Source: Bugulina stolonifera
Lineage: Eukaryota; Bryozoa; Gymnolaemata; Cheilostomatida; Bugulidae
NCBI GenBank assembly: GCA_935421135.1
Contig: OW285192.1
Coordinates: 7,345,501-7,409,500 of the forward strand
Direction of reading: 5' to 3'
Length of the DNA: 64,000 nt
This document shows, piece by piece, positions 1 to 13,100 of the stretch (positions within the stretch are counted from its first letter, which is position 1; the number at the start of each line of letters is the position of its first letter). The notes beneath the pieces are model-generated. The model saw only the letters and a list, made by a program, of their open reading frames with translations. It was not told the origin of the DNA and searched no databases. A program made the translations under genes and the position numbers.

Positions 1-566
1 TTGTGTGAATACAAGCCAACCAACATAATAACCTAACAACTGCTAGCATTATTGAGAGCAATAGAGGGATATTAGAGCACTATCAGAAAATCAATAAAGT
101 TGGCATAGCCAAACATATGCAATAAGTAAATATCCCATTAGGTGATACTGTATTAAATGCATGTAACTGGCTAGCCTGCAGCATGACCCACATTGATTAT
201 CAAAGAACATAAGACATACTGAACCAGTAGCAAAAATAACATGTAGACCCAGAGTGCCAACCCCATTAGCTCAGCTAGAATGATGTTGAATGAGGGCACC
301 AATGTAAGTGGTACGTTGTAGCCTAATATTTTTAAAATACAGAAGGTGCAGCACTAACTCAACCATAGCAACAGCCAATGAATTTAAAATTCTATCGGGT
401 GAACCTGAAAAATTTACTAGCTATTCATTCTCAAAAGCACAATATTTCAAATCCAAATTCAAATGTTGGAGCAGCTGAAAGTGCACCAAGCCAGTCATGC
501 TCATCCCTAACCATACAAATCTAAGAATCAACACATGATACTGATGTTAGAATTGATATGCCTCAC
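1..566. other. Intronic or intergenic DNA left of the RING exon
   Basis: No exon could be supported here on either strand. Because the RING exon at 567-922 ends in a clean minus-strand splice donor, this stretch is most likely the start of the next intron of that gene, whose later exons would lie beyond the left edge. Confidence 0.5.
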
Positions 567-922
567 CTTGTTGCAAGTAGGACATGCAATACAGTCTTCA
601 ATCAAGAGTGGTTTCAAGCATCCCTCACAGAAAACATGGAGGCATGAAAGGACCCTGGGTTGCTTAAATTCAGTTTTGCACTTCGGGCAGGTATACAGAT
701 CTGCATCAGGCAGACTGAGAGTCTCCAGCTCCTCGCCAAGAGCATCAATCTCATCCTCAATATCTTGTCCCTCTACACAGGCATGACCATTAGCAAGAGT
801 TTGATCTTTAAAATTCTGCTCATGGCTGTCGCTTACCATGTCAACATCAATCTTCTGAACGCCATCAGGTGATAAGGACATAGTAGTGCAATTGGGGTCA
901 GCTTGTAGGAAATCTGAAGAAG
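567..922 (-). CDS. RING-finger (C3HC4) protein, N-terminal exon, partial
   Basis: An exon encoding a C3HC4 RING domain, the zinc-binding fold by which many E3 ubiquitin ligases recruit E2 enzymes. Counting from the ATG at 881-879, the ligands are C65, C68, C80, H82, C85, C88, C100 and C103, in the order CPKC, CLHVFCEGC, CPTC. About 60 acidic, hydrophilic residues precede the RING. On the minus strand the exon opens after a polypyrimidine/AG acceptor at 924-923 (a second AG lies at 915-914) and closes with the consensus donor AAG|GTGAGG at 567/566, phase 0. An N-terminal RING ending in a donor resembles TRIM/RBCC proteins, but no B-box or coiled coil is visible because later exons lie off the window. 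The precise family is therefore unknown. No promoter was identified. Confidence 0.75.
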
Positions 923-1851
923 CTGAAATCAACCAAAGTAGATACAACTTATATAATGTTGCAACAAATTAGCTACGTTACTGTCAAATGAATAACTGCT
1001 AGATGAAAAATAGAAAAAGTGATGCGTCATTTATGACATGCATCAGAAAACAAATTTGGTAAAAAAACAATTGCAGAAAGAAATATTCACATATCCAGTG
1101 CAGTGTCACAAAATTTATAAATAAATACAGTATTTATACTGTGCACAAACAAAGACAATTGTTAAAAGAAATTTTAGCAATACTTTGCCAAAGCTTAGAA
1201 AGGCGCTTTCATAGCTATTGGAATAGGCTATTGTTGTCAAAGTAACTAGTTAGTATTCTAAAACTTTAAAAATCAAAAGATTTTTCAGTATAGATCTATA
1301 TTTTCGCTACATTTTATGGATATATTATTTTGCAACTAACTTTTTACATTGAGGTTTCGTGAAACCGTAAAGAAAATACAGGTTGAAATTTCACATTTCA
1401 ATTCTAGCTCGCCTCTATCTATCTAATCTAGCTATCGAGGTCAATCAAGTGAAGTTTAGTTGTCTTTTCACTAACATGGTGTTTCACACCAATCAATTAT
1501 CATAATGACTATGACGGTCATGATCTTTGGTATGGCAGAGGGCTACGTAGTAGCACTAAAATAAGTTGGTTCCACTCCCATCACCTGGTCAGATGAAATG
1601 TCGCGTTGAGTTCCCAACTGACCTGTCCAGTTGGTGGTGGTGGAACACCAGACCAAGCCCAACATTAATCTTACTCCTGCGAACAGTGAGTTAGAAGCTG
1701 TGATGGCGTGAAGTTCAGGTTGAAGACTAAACTAAAACTATATTTAGATTAAGTTTGTCTGGGTTAGAGAGTGAGAGTGGCAATAACAATTACAAAGGGA
1801 TGAGAGGGGAGAGTCGAATGAGAAATATTACTTCTAGAAGAGACTCGTCAC
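923..1851. other. Non-coding stretch upstream of the RING exon
   Basis: AT-rich sequence without a supportable exon. If the exon candidate at 1852-2043 belongs to the RING gene, this would be its intron, but the splice phases (0 then 1) do not match with the best donor, so I leave it unassigned. Confidence 0.4.
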
Positions 1852-2043
1852 CTTGAAACCAGGATTTAAACAAATCTTTGGTGCTGTCGGTACATGTAGT
1901 CTTTGACCATCGAATGCAGTTTCGTTACCTCGCCAGACAACTTTCTGACTGTTTTCCTGACGCGCACCTCCCCAAATAACTAGTTGCAGCAGAATGTGTG
2001 TGTTCTCGTCCGCAATGCACAGTCTCGATAGCACGTGCACCAT
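1852..2043 (-). CDS. Unidentified possible first coding exon
   Basis: An open minus-strand frame starts with ATG at 2043 and reads 64 codons to a good donor, CAAG|GTGACG, at 1852/1851 (phase 0). The composition looks protein-like, with a run such as LSRLCIADENTHILLQLV, and is not simple repeat. I do not recognise the family. It could be the first exon of a minus-strand gene, perhaps of the RING gene downstream, but the phase disagrees unless a weaker donor a few bases upstream is used. It may also be chance. Confidence 0.25.
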
Positions 2044-3124
2044 TGCATTCGGAATTTACTTACTTTAGATATGCTCTATTTTTCGCATAATATTTCTTCT
2101 GTAACTGTACCGTAGAGTAACTATATGAAGTGGACAACTCTGCCACGGAATAACTGCGCGGGAGATGACTCCATAATATGCAGTTTCACTTTCTTTTTGG
2201 CGTTGCCATTGAATTGTATGTTCGATGATACCTTAGCGGTAGAAGCAAAAAGGTGGGTCCTTCCAGGCTTCACTCGGTTTCTATATAGTACTGCTTCTAT
2301 CACATAGAGTTATCTTTATGCTCTATCCTACCTCTATGGATGCAACAGCGCAAATGTCAATCAATTAAAACAACATGGCAGCCCATACCCAGGCTATCAC
2401 TTGACTGTGACCATTACTTCTAAGTTTACTTACTAAAGCTATCCCTTTCTCAGTCTTTTTCAATTTTCTCACTGAGACCGCACACGTGTGTATAACTATG
2501 CGGGAAAACAGTCGAGTCTACATAACAACATTGTCTTACCTTATGATGATTGTATATATTGAATTTTATTTTTCATTTTAAAATAAAAAAAAAGAATTTT
2601 TCCTATTTCATTTGATTTTGATTTATTATTTTTTACTGTAACACCATATATTTCTATGAATGATACTAGTGATTTATTAGTAGTAATATAAATTAATAGT
2701 TACATAAATATTTATTTTTATTTTAGCAAATAAAAGTCTCCTTTCTGCAGAATGGGGATTGGTCTTTACTGTAGTGTAGCAAAGCATAAACAATTTTAAT
2801 AGTAGTTGTAGATTGTAGTATGAAATGAGATTTTGCCAAGTATTTAATTGTGTCTGGCTGGGTAGAGAGTGCACAGCCGTACAATATACAACAGAGAGTA
2901 TGAGCAGGACCAACGAGGCAGACACTGACCTAATGCCCCTGCTAGATGTGCACTGGCAGGAGGACGGACTCTGTACACATCCGAAGGTGCAGAGAAAAGT
3001 CCATCTGCAGCAGGGATAGAGTGCCTGGAAGCAGAATTCCAACCAACCTGTGTGGTTGCAGGCCAATAGTAAACTGCGAGAGGTATGGGTCCGAAGGACT
3101 GATATCTCCACACATGGTGATGGT
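2044..3124. other. Non-coding, AT-rich stretch
   Basis: Nothing coding is supported. Long open frames overlap on both strands at 2121-2307 and 2677-3147 but carry no family motif or convincing splice signals. The word GACAACTC occurs at 2133-2140 (see findings). Confidence 0.4.
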
Positions 3125-3201
3125 GGAACATTGAGTCTTACATACATGTAGTTATAGTCCTGCCAGGACTATAACTACATGTATGTAAGACTCAATGTTC
3201 C
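3125..3201. repeat. Perfect inverted repeat (hairpin 1), 38-bp arms
   Basis: The arm 3125-3162 is the exact reverse complement of 3164-3201, with one base (3163) between them. I checked every pair by hand. The right arm overlaps the left arm of the next hairpin by five bases. Confidence 0.95.
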
Positions 3202-3265
3202 CAAGTGCAGACCTAGGAGTTCTCCAGGACTGTCCTGGAAAACTCCTAGGTCTGCACTTGGGAAC
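3197..3265. repeat. Near-perfect inverted repeat (hairpin 2), 34-bp arms
   Basis: The arm 3197-3230 pairs with 3232-3265 around base 3231, with a single mismatch (C3222 against A3240). It starts inside the right arm of hairpin 1, so the two folds are mutually constrained. The two hairpins share no obvious sequence apart from the overlap. Confidence 0.95.
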
Positions 3266-3343
3266 CCAAGTCCAAGTAGTGCTTGTGTACTAACTGTTAG
3301 TTACTTAGTACCATCAATTGCCAAGTTCCTGCAGTAACACAGC

Positions 3344-3470
3344 CAGTGGTCAAAGTCTAAGAAAAGAGGTGGAGGGTCTCTAGGGTAGCGCCCAAATGGT
3401 GTGCGCAATGCGCCAACAGGGAGGGTCCGGGAGGGGCGCCTGAGCCCCCTCCCGGAAATTGGAAACTCTG
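3344..3470 (-). mobile_element. Truncated copy of the small hAT-like element seen at 28340-28690
   Basis: The segment starting CAGTGGTCAAAGTCTAAG and containing GGGTCTCTAGGGTAGC and a GGGAGGGTCCGGGAGGGG-like block is the reverse-orientation counterpart of 28540-28690. The similarity stops near 3470, so this copy has lost its other half. Confidence 0.7.
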
Positions 3471-3497
3471 GGCTTTCACCATAGATGCACATAGGTT

Positions 3498-4215
3498 ATG
3501 CTATGGGCATATGTTAGTGCTGCGTGGTGTTTCGGTTTCATTCAGTTTTTTATTTCGGCTCAAAAACTGCGAAATTTTAAAATTGGATGCAGCGGTTCAG
3601 TACTATTCAGTTTCAAAATTCAAACCGCGCCTGGACCCTTAGCGCACCCACTTCTGATAATGGCTGGTATTGCGAACACATGAATTCGTGCTATGCTTCT
3701 TTCATTTTTTTATTATTCAGTGTCATCCTTGGAATACAGACTTACTGGAGTTTCACTCAATTCTAGCAGTTATGATTGCATACTATTATAAATATTTAGT
3801 AATCGTTAATTATTATATGAAATGAAAATAGCTGCAATTTCTATGCTTTTTTTAACCCTTCTAATTCGATGTCATTCTTGAAATACAGACTTAGCTGCAG
3901 CCATCATTGTTACCCAGTGATGATATACTGTAGTTTTACTCTGTTCTAGTAGTTATACTTGCATATTATTATAAACAATTAGTATTTAATGATTACAACT
4001 TATTAAACAAAATAACAAATGGCCGCCGACATTTAAAAGCACAGTGTGACAACTCCCAAAATTGATTGTTTAGTTTTTGGTTCAATTCAGTTTATCTTCA
4101 TGAATTTGAAAAAACAAATTAAACCGAGGGTTAATTCACAACTTCGGTTTTCTTCAGTTTTTTGAAAATTCGGGAAAAAAACTGAATGCAAGTGCAAATC
4201 ACTACTGCACAGCAC
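3498..4215. repeat. Dispersed repeat with imperfect terminal inverted repeats and an internal duplication
   Basis: Both ends carry an AGTGCTG start and a CATTCAGTTTTTT-like block in inverted orientation. Inside, about 3715-3830 and 3890-4015 are diverged direct duplicates. Part of it (about 3880-4060) matches the reverse complement of about 33370-33560, so this is a repeat family, probably a degenerate DNA transposon. No target duplication was found. Confidence 0.55.
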
Positions 4216-4561
4216 TAGTGAATATGATCCAGTCAAGTGAGAAAAAATTTGAAAAGATTATTTGATTTGTTGCACGGTTGCAGTATTAGCCAATCGTGGC
4301 TTTCTTTTCTTGATGAGCTGCCAGCTTTGGCAGGTAAAACACATTAAACCACCCCATACTATCCACATTCCAAGGGATTGTATAACAAGGTTTCCATGGG
4401 CAAGGCTTTGCCTGGCTAGTAGAGGGTAATATAAATGGGAATCGTGTTGTGCCTGTGCTCTCAGTTGTATTATTATCTCTTTCAGGCTGTTATATAGCCT
4501 AATGGTGTCCTTAGTAGGATACAAACAATTGATACCACCATATCTATTGCTTCTATGCATC

Positions 4562-6475
4562 ATGCCGAGCGACAGTGTGCGCGAAGAGAGTGCACTTGTA
4601 CTGTATGACGAATCTGTTGTTCCACCTCATTACAAGCCAGAGAAATCTTTTACCTTTGGAAAGAAGACCATCTCTATAAAACAGAACTGGGTGGAGCATG
4701 GGGTGGCTGGAGTCGTCTGGGATGCTGTAAGAATTGCCAATATCACTGGTGTTTAGACAAACACTTGCCACCACATTGTTACTTTTTAGTTGTCATAGGA
4801 GTTGTCCAATCTCTCTTCATATTTGAATATGATTGGTTTTTTCACTTTTGATACCACTCTGCGGCATAGCATGACTTTCACGCCAAATATGTTGACTATT
4901 TATCCGGATCCTTCCAATTGTTGTCATGTCATGTATCCTAGTAGGACTAATTACATATCGATAAGAAAAATGCTCATAGCACTTATCCTTTTAATATTGT
5001 AGGCCATTGTACTATGCGAGTATATTGTTGCAAATGCCAAGACATTTGTTGGCAAGAATGTTCTAGAACTTGGATCTGGTACTGGCCTAGCTGGAATTTG
5101 TGCCTATATGAAAGGTATGTAGATATATCTATTGCCTTTTCATTATAGGCCTAATGCAACAAAAACTTTCTAGGTTCATGTAAATGTACTTATGCTTTAC
5201 CATTCTATTGTGAATTAATTTAGGATCATAACACTCCATGTGTCAGCAATAAATAATCAATTGGACACAGCATGGCAATCAGTCAAATGACCTATTTCAT
5301 TGATCGGGCATTGCAATGACCAGTGGTCTATATTTTAAAATCTTGAACAAGCCGTTGACCTTGGGGAATTGAATAAATGCATTGGCCATACTAAATAGTT
5401 TACCATGTATGATAGCCTAAAAAGCATTTAAGCCTACCCTGCATGAAGCTAGAATGCTGATCGAAATTAAAATAGCTACATGTGTATGAAGGTAATATCT
5501 TCAAGTCTTTTTTCTTGAATTTCATTGTGTATCACTGATGCAGCTATGTAAGCAATAGGCAAACATTTTCCTTGAAAATGTCAGATGCATTGTACATTCA
5601 GCTTTTAAATGGGTAGGACCTTCACAGCCACACCTCATTTAAAAAACCAATAGCTCACTTTGTGTCTCAAACCTTCCCATCACACTTCAGTCAGAACCGT
5701 GCTTACTTCTAAAACACCACACATCACGGTATCATGCTTTTACTTAAGTTCTTCCAAAGTGCACCTGGCGCTGAGGCTATATGCCCTTGGTGCTAATGCT
5801 TTGAAAGAAAGTTGAGCATATTCTCCAAAATTTTTGTTTTATCTCAATTTGGAAAAATTTTTTATCGAAAGTAAATAAAGTAACACAACATCATCTTTGC
5901 AGCATCCCTCAAACCTCAGAACTTTGTAATTGGCTTTATGTGTCTCTGACCCATATTACTTGTGTGAAAGCCAGGATGTTAATATTTTAGGTGCTTCAGT
6001 CACTTTAACTGACAAACAGGACTCTATTCAGATTCTAAGAGACAATGTTGACCTCAATACCCTTGAAGAGATCAGTAATACAGATACCCAGTCAAGAGGG
6101 GATAACTTTGAGTGTAAAAGTGCTTTAGGTGAATGTTCAGATGAAGCCCAATGTACCTCTAATGATAAATATGAACAGAGACCTGCCGTAGAGGTTGAGG
6201 TGTTAGACTGGTCTGATAGGTATAATCACTTGCTGAAGAGGTCATGGGATATAGTGATAGCTGCTGATATTATATACATAGAAAGTTCATTCGATGACTT
6301 GCTCAATACTATGAAAAGTTTGAAGTATTCTCAAATGATGTTTTCATGTAGGCTTCGGTATCCCAAGGATCATGCATTCATCAAAAGAGCGAAGGAAATA
6401 TTTGATGTAAATCTTTTGCTGTATGATAGAAGTCGGGATATTAAAATATTTGGTTTTCAACCATTAAATAAATAA
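4562..6475 (+). CDS. METTL21A: METTL21A-like protein lysine methyltransferase, complete, three exons
   Basis: Class I AdoMet-dependent protein lysine N-methyltransferase; vertebrate METTL21A methylates HSP70-family chaperones. Coding exons are 4562-4726, 5003-5114 and 5991-6475, with donors GTAAGA and GTATGT and acceptors after TGTAG and TTTTAG (phases 0 and 1), giving 253 residues. The N-terminus holds the family pattern around ISIKQNWVEHG and VVWDA. Motif I is ELGSGTG at residues 77-83; the post-I acidic residue is D100 in TLTD; DW is at 165-166; the METTL21 signature ADIIY has D185 and Y188. Human METTL21A is about 218 residues; the excess here is mainly a polar insert at about 120-158. 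I chose the ATG at 4562 because the next product residues align with the family start; an in-frame ATG at 4502 would add 20 residues. AATAAA signals overlap the stop (6471-6476) and follow at 6490-6495. Confidence 0.9.
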
Positions 6476-9400
6476 AATTAAGTTAAATGAATAAATGAGC
6501 ATATTGTTTGTACTTACAAAATACGGCACCTTGCATATCATATACCTTTTCATGACAAAAAATAGTTCTGTTCAATACTCATGGCTAGATGTCAGATTTT
6601 CCAATATGTAGACTATAAAAACCTTCAATTGCTAAATAAACAGCAACCCGCACCTTCTTTGCTTCCATTGATCTTATAACATGTCAAAGCAATATTGACC
6701 CAATCCTGTGCATCTTAGTTTGAGCTTCACGACTTCCTTACAACTGTTGGAATGTACGACCTATCATTGGTTCTCAAAACAAATTTACGATTGTAAAATT
6801 CTTGTGAACTTGCTACTTGCAACAGTGATTACCTTTATTACATGCACACAACACAATGCACAATACAGTAGCTTGCCCTATTTGGTATTAGGTTAACACT
6901 CCCAGTTGGGGGTTTCCTGAAAACAAACAAGGAATGTTGTTCCAATCCGCTGAACCTCTTAGATGGAAACTAAAGTTGTTGAACACTGCTTTTACTGTAA
7001 AAGACTTATTTTCTCTCTCAAAATTAAGTAAATCTCTCATACACCATAATCACTACTATACCACCACTCACCAACATCCAATCTAGCAGCTTGGATCAAC
7101 TTCTCCTTGGGAGAACTAGACTCTTCTAATAAGGTAATCACCACCATTGTTTTTATTCTGATGTACATGTACCTGTAAGGAAGGTATGCTGCACCTGTGA
7201 TGCACAACTTGTATGCTTTCAATCATTTGTTATATTAGAATACAGACTGTGGGAAATAGGAAAGATAACATCTAGCAGCTAGCTTATTATAGCTACCTAT
7301 AGGCTATGTACATATATTAGCCGAGGATGTGAGGGAGGTCTCTATGTAACATGCATTCAGCTTCATCTAGTAGGAATTTTCTTTTCAGACCTGGCATCCA
7401 CAACCTATTGGTTATAATTCGAAGTTGTCATCTCCTGGATACATTTTGAGAGAGGACAACTCTTACGGAATACACAATGCGGTATTGTCTCCCATCCAGC
7501 TATGGAGTATTTTTTCATAATGTTCAATTTTTAATTGCATCTTTAACAGGCAAGTTCAGAAGATAAATTATCTGTTGTGATGTAGTAATCATGAACAATT
7601 TTTGTGGTTGTAGACAGTAGAGCAAAATGTTTTGAGACTATTAATAACTGTGCGGTATAGCCCATAGATCCATTTCAACAGATTAGAAAACATCATTTCC
7701 TAAAAGCACCTAAGCTATAAACATATTCCGACGATTTCCACCACCCTATTCGCACTTGCACTACCTAAAATTTCAAAAAAATACAATGTAGCAATACTGT
7801 ACCCAGAGTGTTAGAGCGAACATATACCTTTATTAGAATTAACTGAATTATTACTGAACTGTACTATTGGGCTCTCTCACCCTCTGCTTATATAGTAAAG
7901 CTTGGAAGTTCTAGAACATTCCAGAGTTAACTTGAATCACAATACCATATTTTGGTAAAAAAGGAATATTTTAGAATAGGATTACACCACCATTATGTAA
8001 TAATATTATCCAATTAAATACTTGGCTATAAATAGAACATACATGACTCATTACAATTAAGTCATGTCTTCCCAGTACATGTGCACTACATAATGTAACG
8101 GTGTAAACAAACTGTACAACACTGTGTTCATGTATATATAACATGCATACTAAATAAAGAGCATAAACTGTAGCATAAGATTACATTATTTAAAGCCTAA
8201 AAGCCACCCTGCATGGCTGTTATACCAGAAATTCCCAGACATGATGGCATGTAGCAGTAGTGGTAAATGACAAACAAAGTTTAGTGTCTACAAATTGGAA
8301 CATTCCATGTATAAATTACCCATATACATGTACGAATTATATATATATATAATTATAGTACTCATTCAACATTCTAAGTTTATTATTGAAAGATTTAATT
8401 TAAGGTAATAATTTTATTACTATTAACTAATTTTTATCTTAATTATAATATATGGTAATTATTGGAGATTATTATGATATCTGTACAATTTATGTCAATA
8501 CTTTGTAGTTAAACCAGTGTTCCAAGTAGAACAAATAAGGTGGGTACATAGTGCATACAATCTCACGGATTAGTATTGTATAGCAATATTATTGTATAGC
8601 TACAGTATATTATAGTAGCTAAGAAGTTAGTGAATTACTAAAATTAAAGGGTCTGCTCTGGTGAAATTTGAACCCATGCTCTATGAATGATAATCAAGCA
8701 CTTTACCACTACACTATTAGGTCCACAGTGGTTGTATGGGTAAAACTAGCTATTAAAATGAGGGTACACACCTGCTGGCCATATAACCACTAAAACTGAG
8801 CTGAGTACACACCCCGCCACACTTCAAACACTGAGTTAAACTTATTTACTAAACTATAAAACTAGTAAAACTAAAACTAGCATTTGTTCTTCGCTAAAAC
8901 TGAAGCGGGAGAAGTTTTCTTCTCTATATTTTGCTGGTTGACCGCCCTTACCCCAAACTCCAACCACAAACAAGGAACTAAGGCTATCTAAATTTCTCCA
9001 CTACTGCACCTAATTGTTGTATTTTACTCCTTTTCAAGTGTACAATGTAGTACTGTAACGATAGCGTGACTTGCATCTTCCAGCCTTCCGATACCTATTT
9101 TGTGGCATATCCTTCCAATACCTACTTTGGGGTGAATCCAGCTAAATATGAGCTTGGCTTCCAATGTGCACAAGTACTAACATGAGTGCATATTTACTCT
9201 TCAACATATAACCTACAATTTATTGTGAGCTTGAACTAATTTATAAAAATATAAACTTGTAAATCTTTTCATTCTGTATCAGGAATGCATCCTATCCATA
9301 TGCAACACAATGAAACATGAATTATAAAAAGCTACACGGGTTGCATAAATGCATAATTTATGGAATGCTCTTCCTGATCGAAAAATCTGGCGAAAGAGAA

Positions 9401-10188
9401 AACAATGTGCGTCTTTAGTTGGCATTTATTCATCAGAAGTAAACTGCATTCTACATGTAGGTTTCACCCAATAGCAAAATACAACATGGCATTCTAGTCG
9501 CCCTCTATCACGTATACAACATCAAACACCTCTCTGCCTTGGCTGTAGTAATAGTTGTAACAGTAGTTGCCCTGGTAATTCCAGCCATTCTCTCACAAGA
9601 TGCAGGGCAACTGTCAGAGATTATCTAGTCTTTAATATTATATACTACTAGTATTATTAAGGGAGTGCTGGAAGATTCACTAAGGTAAGACAACTTCTCT
9701 GTCATTCATAGTGTTTCTAAAGGGTAAAGGCTTCACTTACACATACAGTCATGTTACTGCTCATGTATTTGTTTGTGAAGGCTGACTATGTAACAATTTA
9801 GTAAATTTGCATGATTTGTGTAGGTTGATTCATCAGTGATAGGAGATACTAGGTTACATGTATAATTCTATCTTGTGCAAGCTACCCACAGTTATTAAAG
9901 CTTGGTATACATGTAGGTAGGCTACATGTTGTACACGTAAAGCTTCTGTAGCCAGTAGCATTCAATCAGCAGGGTTTACAACAAAAAGCTGTATTTTGTG
10001 TCTAGAGATCATATTATATAAACACAGCTTGCATGGTCTCATTGTTAATGTCAGCACTACGTGATACATTTTGCAAAATAACACTGTTTTTTGCTGCTGC
10101 TAGTTTTTCAGATGACATTTTGTTGTTGAGACTAACATAGTCCATTGTTAAATAGCCCGATATTACAGAAATCACTAGAGTGACTGCC
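6476..10188. other. Intergenic DNA between METTL21A-like and aldo/keto reductase genes
   Basis: No exon is supported on either strand. It holds a tRNA-like unit at 8646-8722 and the GACAACTC word at 7455-7462. Regulatory DNA and the 5' UTR of the reductase should lie at the right end, but no TATA box stands out. Confidence 0.5.
8646..8722 (-). repeat. tRNA-like unit, probably a SINE head or tRNA pseudogene
   Basis: Read on the minus strand it has an A-box-like TAGTGTAGTGGTAAAGTGC and a B-box-like GGGTTCAAATTTC at tRNA spacing, with a plausible anticodon arm between them. The 5' and 3' ends do not form an acceptor stem, so a working tRNA is unlikely. Confidence 0.5.
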
Positions 10189-13100
10189 ATGGCTGAACCA
10201 AGTGATCTTTCAAAGAAAACTCAAATACCTGAAGAGAAAACTGATGCTGCCTCTACATCCACCGCTGGTGAAACTGCCGTTGAGGTGAAGGAGACTAGTG
10301 GTACTGAAGGAAAGACAGTAGTTGAGGAAAGCGAAACTACTGCTACTGCTGCTACACAAGGGAAGACGACTACAAATGCAAGTGATTACCCTGTTCTTGA
10401 AGATCCTCACCCTTCGACCTCAGCAGCTGCAACTGATGAGACTTGCACTAGTGTTGATAGTGGTGTTATCAAGCCTACAAATGTGGCACGTCCATTTGCT
10501 ACTGAAAAACGTCGCTTGGGAAAATCTGGCTTAATGGTTTCCACAGCTGGTGAGTAGTCGCACTTCATCTAGCATAATACTAAAGTAGCTTTTTTACGCG
10601 AATCGAGTAGAATTAGGTATTAGACTTCCATGGAAGCCCCAGGGAGCGTTGTTGTTACCAAAATAGGACAGCTGTTTGACCCTTACCTTAGCTGAACTAA
10701 TGTGTCTGCCTCCACTGCCTCCAGTGCTCTCATCATGATCAAATATATGTTTTTCTATTGTGTAGTTATGTACACTAGAGCAAGATAACTAGTCTTTTGC
10801 TTTCTTGGTCTTAATACAGTACACCTCTGTTGAAGAACATACTTCCAGATTTTCGGAGAATATGGCTAATGGTGCTGCAACCACCAGTGGTCAAAACATA
10901 TGAACATATACATATACCTGTAAAGCACAAGTCATTTATTATAATGTGCACGGATCGTTTAGGGGTGGGCACTGCAGGACTATCTGGGCTCCATGGCACG
11001 ACCGATGAAGAGGAGTCTAAGGCAGCCATTATTTATGCCATCAACAGTGGAGTGAACTTTATAGACACGGCGCCATTCTATAACTGCAGAAAGTAAGTGA
11101 TGTTACACTATTTATTCAGTGCTGTCCTTTCTTTAAATGACCTCGACACTTGTAGACTGTACAGTCAACGTGTTCTGATTGCCCCAAACCGGATGCTTTT
11201 TATCAAAATACTTGAAACTGTCTAATCAATTAGTCATTAATGGATTTTGAACAAAGAGAGACAAGTTAAAGAAAAACAGTAACAATAACTTTAAAATGAC
11301 ATGTTTTATGAGAAGACAACTCATCAAAACTTAGAATAAAATTTTGCTATAACTGATAATTAGGGTTGATTGGGCTTGATAATTGTTAACTTGACAACAT
11401 CTTCACCCATTCACTCTGAAGCATAAACAGAAGATAAGTGACAGGTTAGGTGCCATTTTGAATTCAATAGATTAGTAACGACACATGTGCAATAGCTTTT
11501 ACAGTTTGAACATGGTTTCTGGTGTCGCAACCTAAAGCTTGAACATGGACAGATATCTGTACATGTACATTGCACATATAATATACGCAGATGAATGTTT
11601 CAGGGCAGAAAACCTGTTGAAAGACATTATAGGCCAATTTAAGAGAGAAGATCTTTGCATTGCAACTAAGGTTGGCAGATACATGGAGATAGATCTGAAT
11701 ACAAATGCGCCATCAGAAAGGTAAACAGACGGTTGATCCCTTATGGAAGGACAACTCCCTTTGAGTAATAAGAACAATAAACACATTTTGCAGTTCCTTA
11801 GTTTCTTACAAAAGACTTCAAGCTTTAGAGAAATATACATGTAGGAAAGATAGTCTCATATGTGGGGCTAGAAAAACGAGGACAACCTGGTAAATTACTG
11901 CTTTCGGTTCTTATTCTATCCAACAACTTTGCCAAAACTATACACACTCAATGAAAGCCTTGCTGTATCAGATATTTTGGCAATTTGTAGTTGCTTCACC
12001 TTCGAATGAGACTGAACTTCAATTGGTCAATATACATATAAAGCTCAACAATTCTGCATGATATTTGAAATTGTGTGGTCAGTGGTCAGTTGTGGTCAAG
12101 TCACTGTTCTGCCAGTAAAACTGATTTGCAAGGCCTAAAGCAGCCGGTATGATTTCATATCAAACTTAAAACATACTAGTCTGATATTCATCTGTCGGAG
12201 ACTAGGATATACAATGTCCGTTCGCAGGTTTGACTACTCTGCTGCTGCCACCAGGGAGAGTGTGAAGGAGAGCATGAAGTGCATGGGGTTGTCTTACATT
12301 GACGTAGTTCAGATCCATGACGTAGAGTTTGCTCCTACTTTAGACGTTATAACAGAAGAGACAATTCCTACTCTTGTACAGTTGAAGGAGGAGGGGCTTA
12401 TTAAAGCCATTGGTATAACAGGTACGATGTTGCAGCAGTTATGATGCTCTGCTACATGTTAGCAAGGTAAAGTCTTACACTTTGTCAGTTATATATACAT
12501 TAATACGAGTAGATGTATATAACGAAACTCGTGTAGCAAAAGTTTCTATTGATCGTTTTTGAGAAGTTCTCTTTTTATTAAATTAGCAAAAATACATTAT
12601 GCTTGTGCTCAACTGCAATGGTAGACTGAGGGTATATAGTTATGCTTACATATACAAGTGCATGTAGTTGTCACAAAGCGTTATGATATGGTAGCCTACA
12701 GAGTTGTCCTACCCCTATACATATTTCTATGCATTCAAAGATGACAATATCTACATGTACTGTAGCTCTAGTTCTGTAACAGCGTGTTGTTGGTCTTTGT
12801 TTTCTGGTGCATTAGTTCAATACAAGTTAATCTCCTTCTCAATGCTGATTACTCCTGTATTAGCTCAGGATAAAACACAAAGTCTATTGAGATTCTGCCA
12901 TGCAGCTCATACAGAAAAAAATGAACATTTTTAGGTTATTCCACAAGACATCTAAGGAGAGTAGCAGAGGAGTGTGGTGATAACATAGATGTGGTGATGT
13001 CCTACCTTAGACACAACTTCTTTGATACAAGTCTTTCTTCAGATCTTCGTTTCTATAAGGACTCTAACATTGCAGTCATAAACGCGTCCCCTTTAGGTTT

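Noticed and set aside
2677..3147. 156-codon minus-strand frame
   Set aside because: Overlapped by frames on the other strand, no recognised domain, and it runs into hairpin 1.
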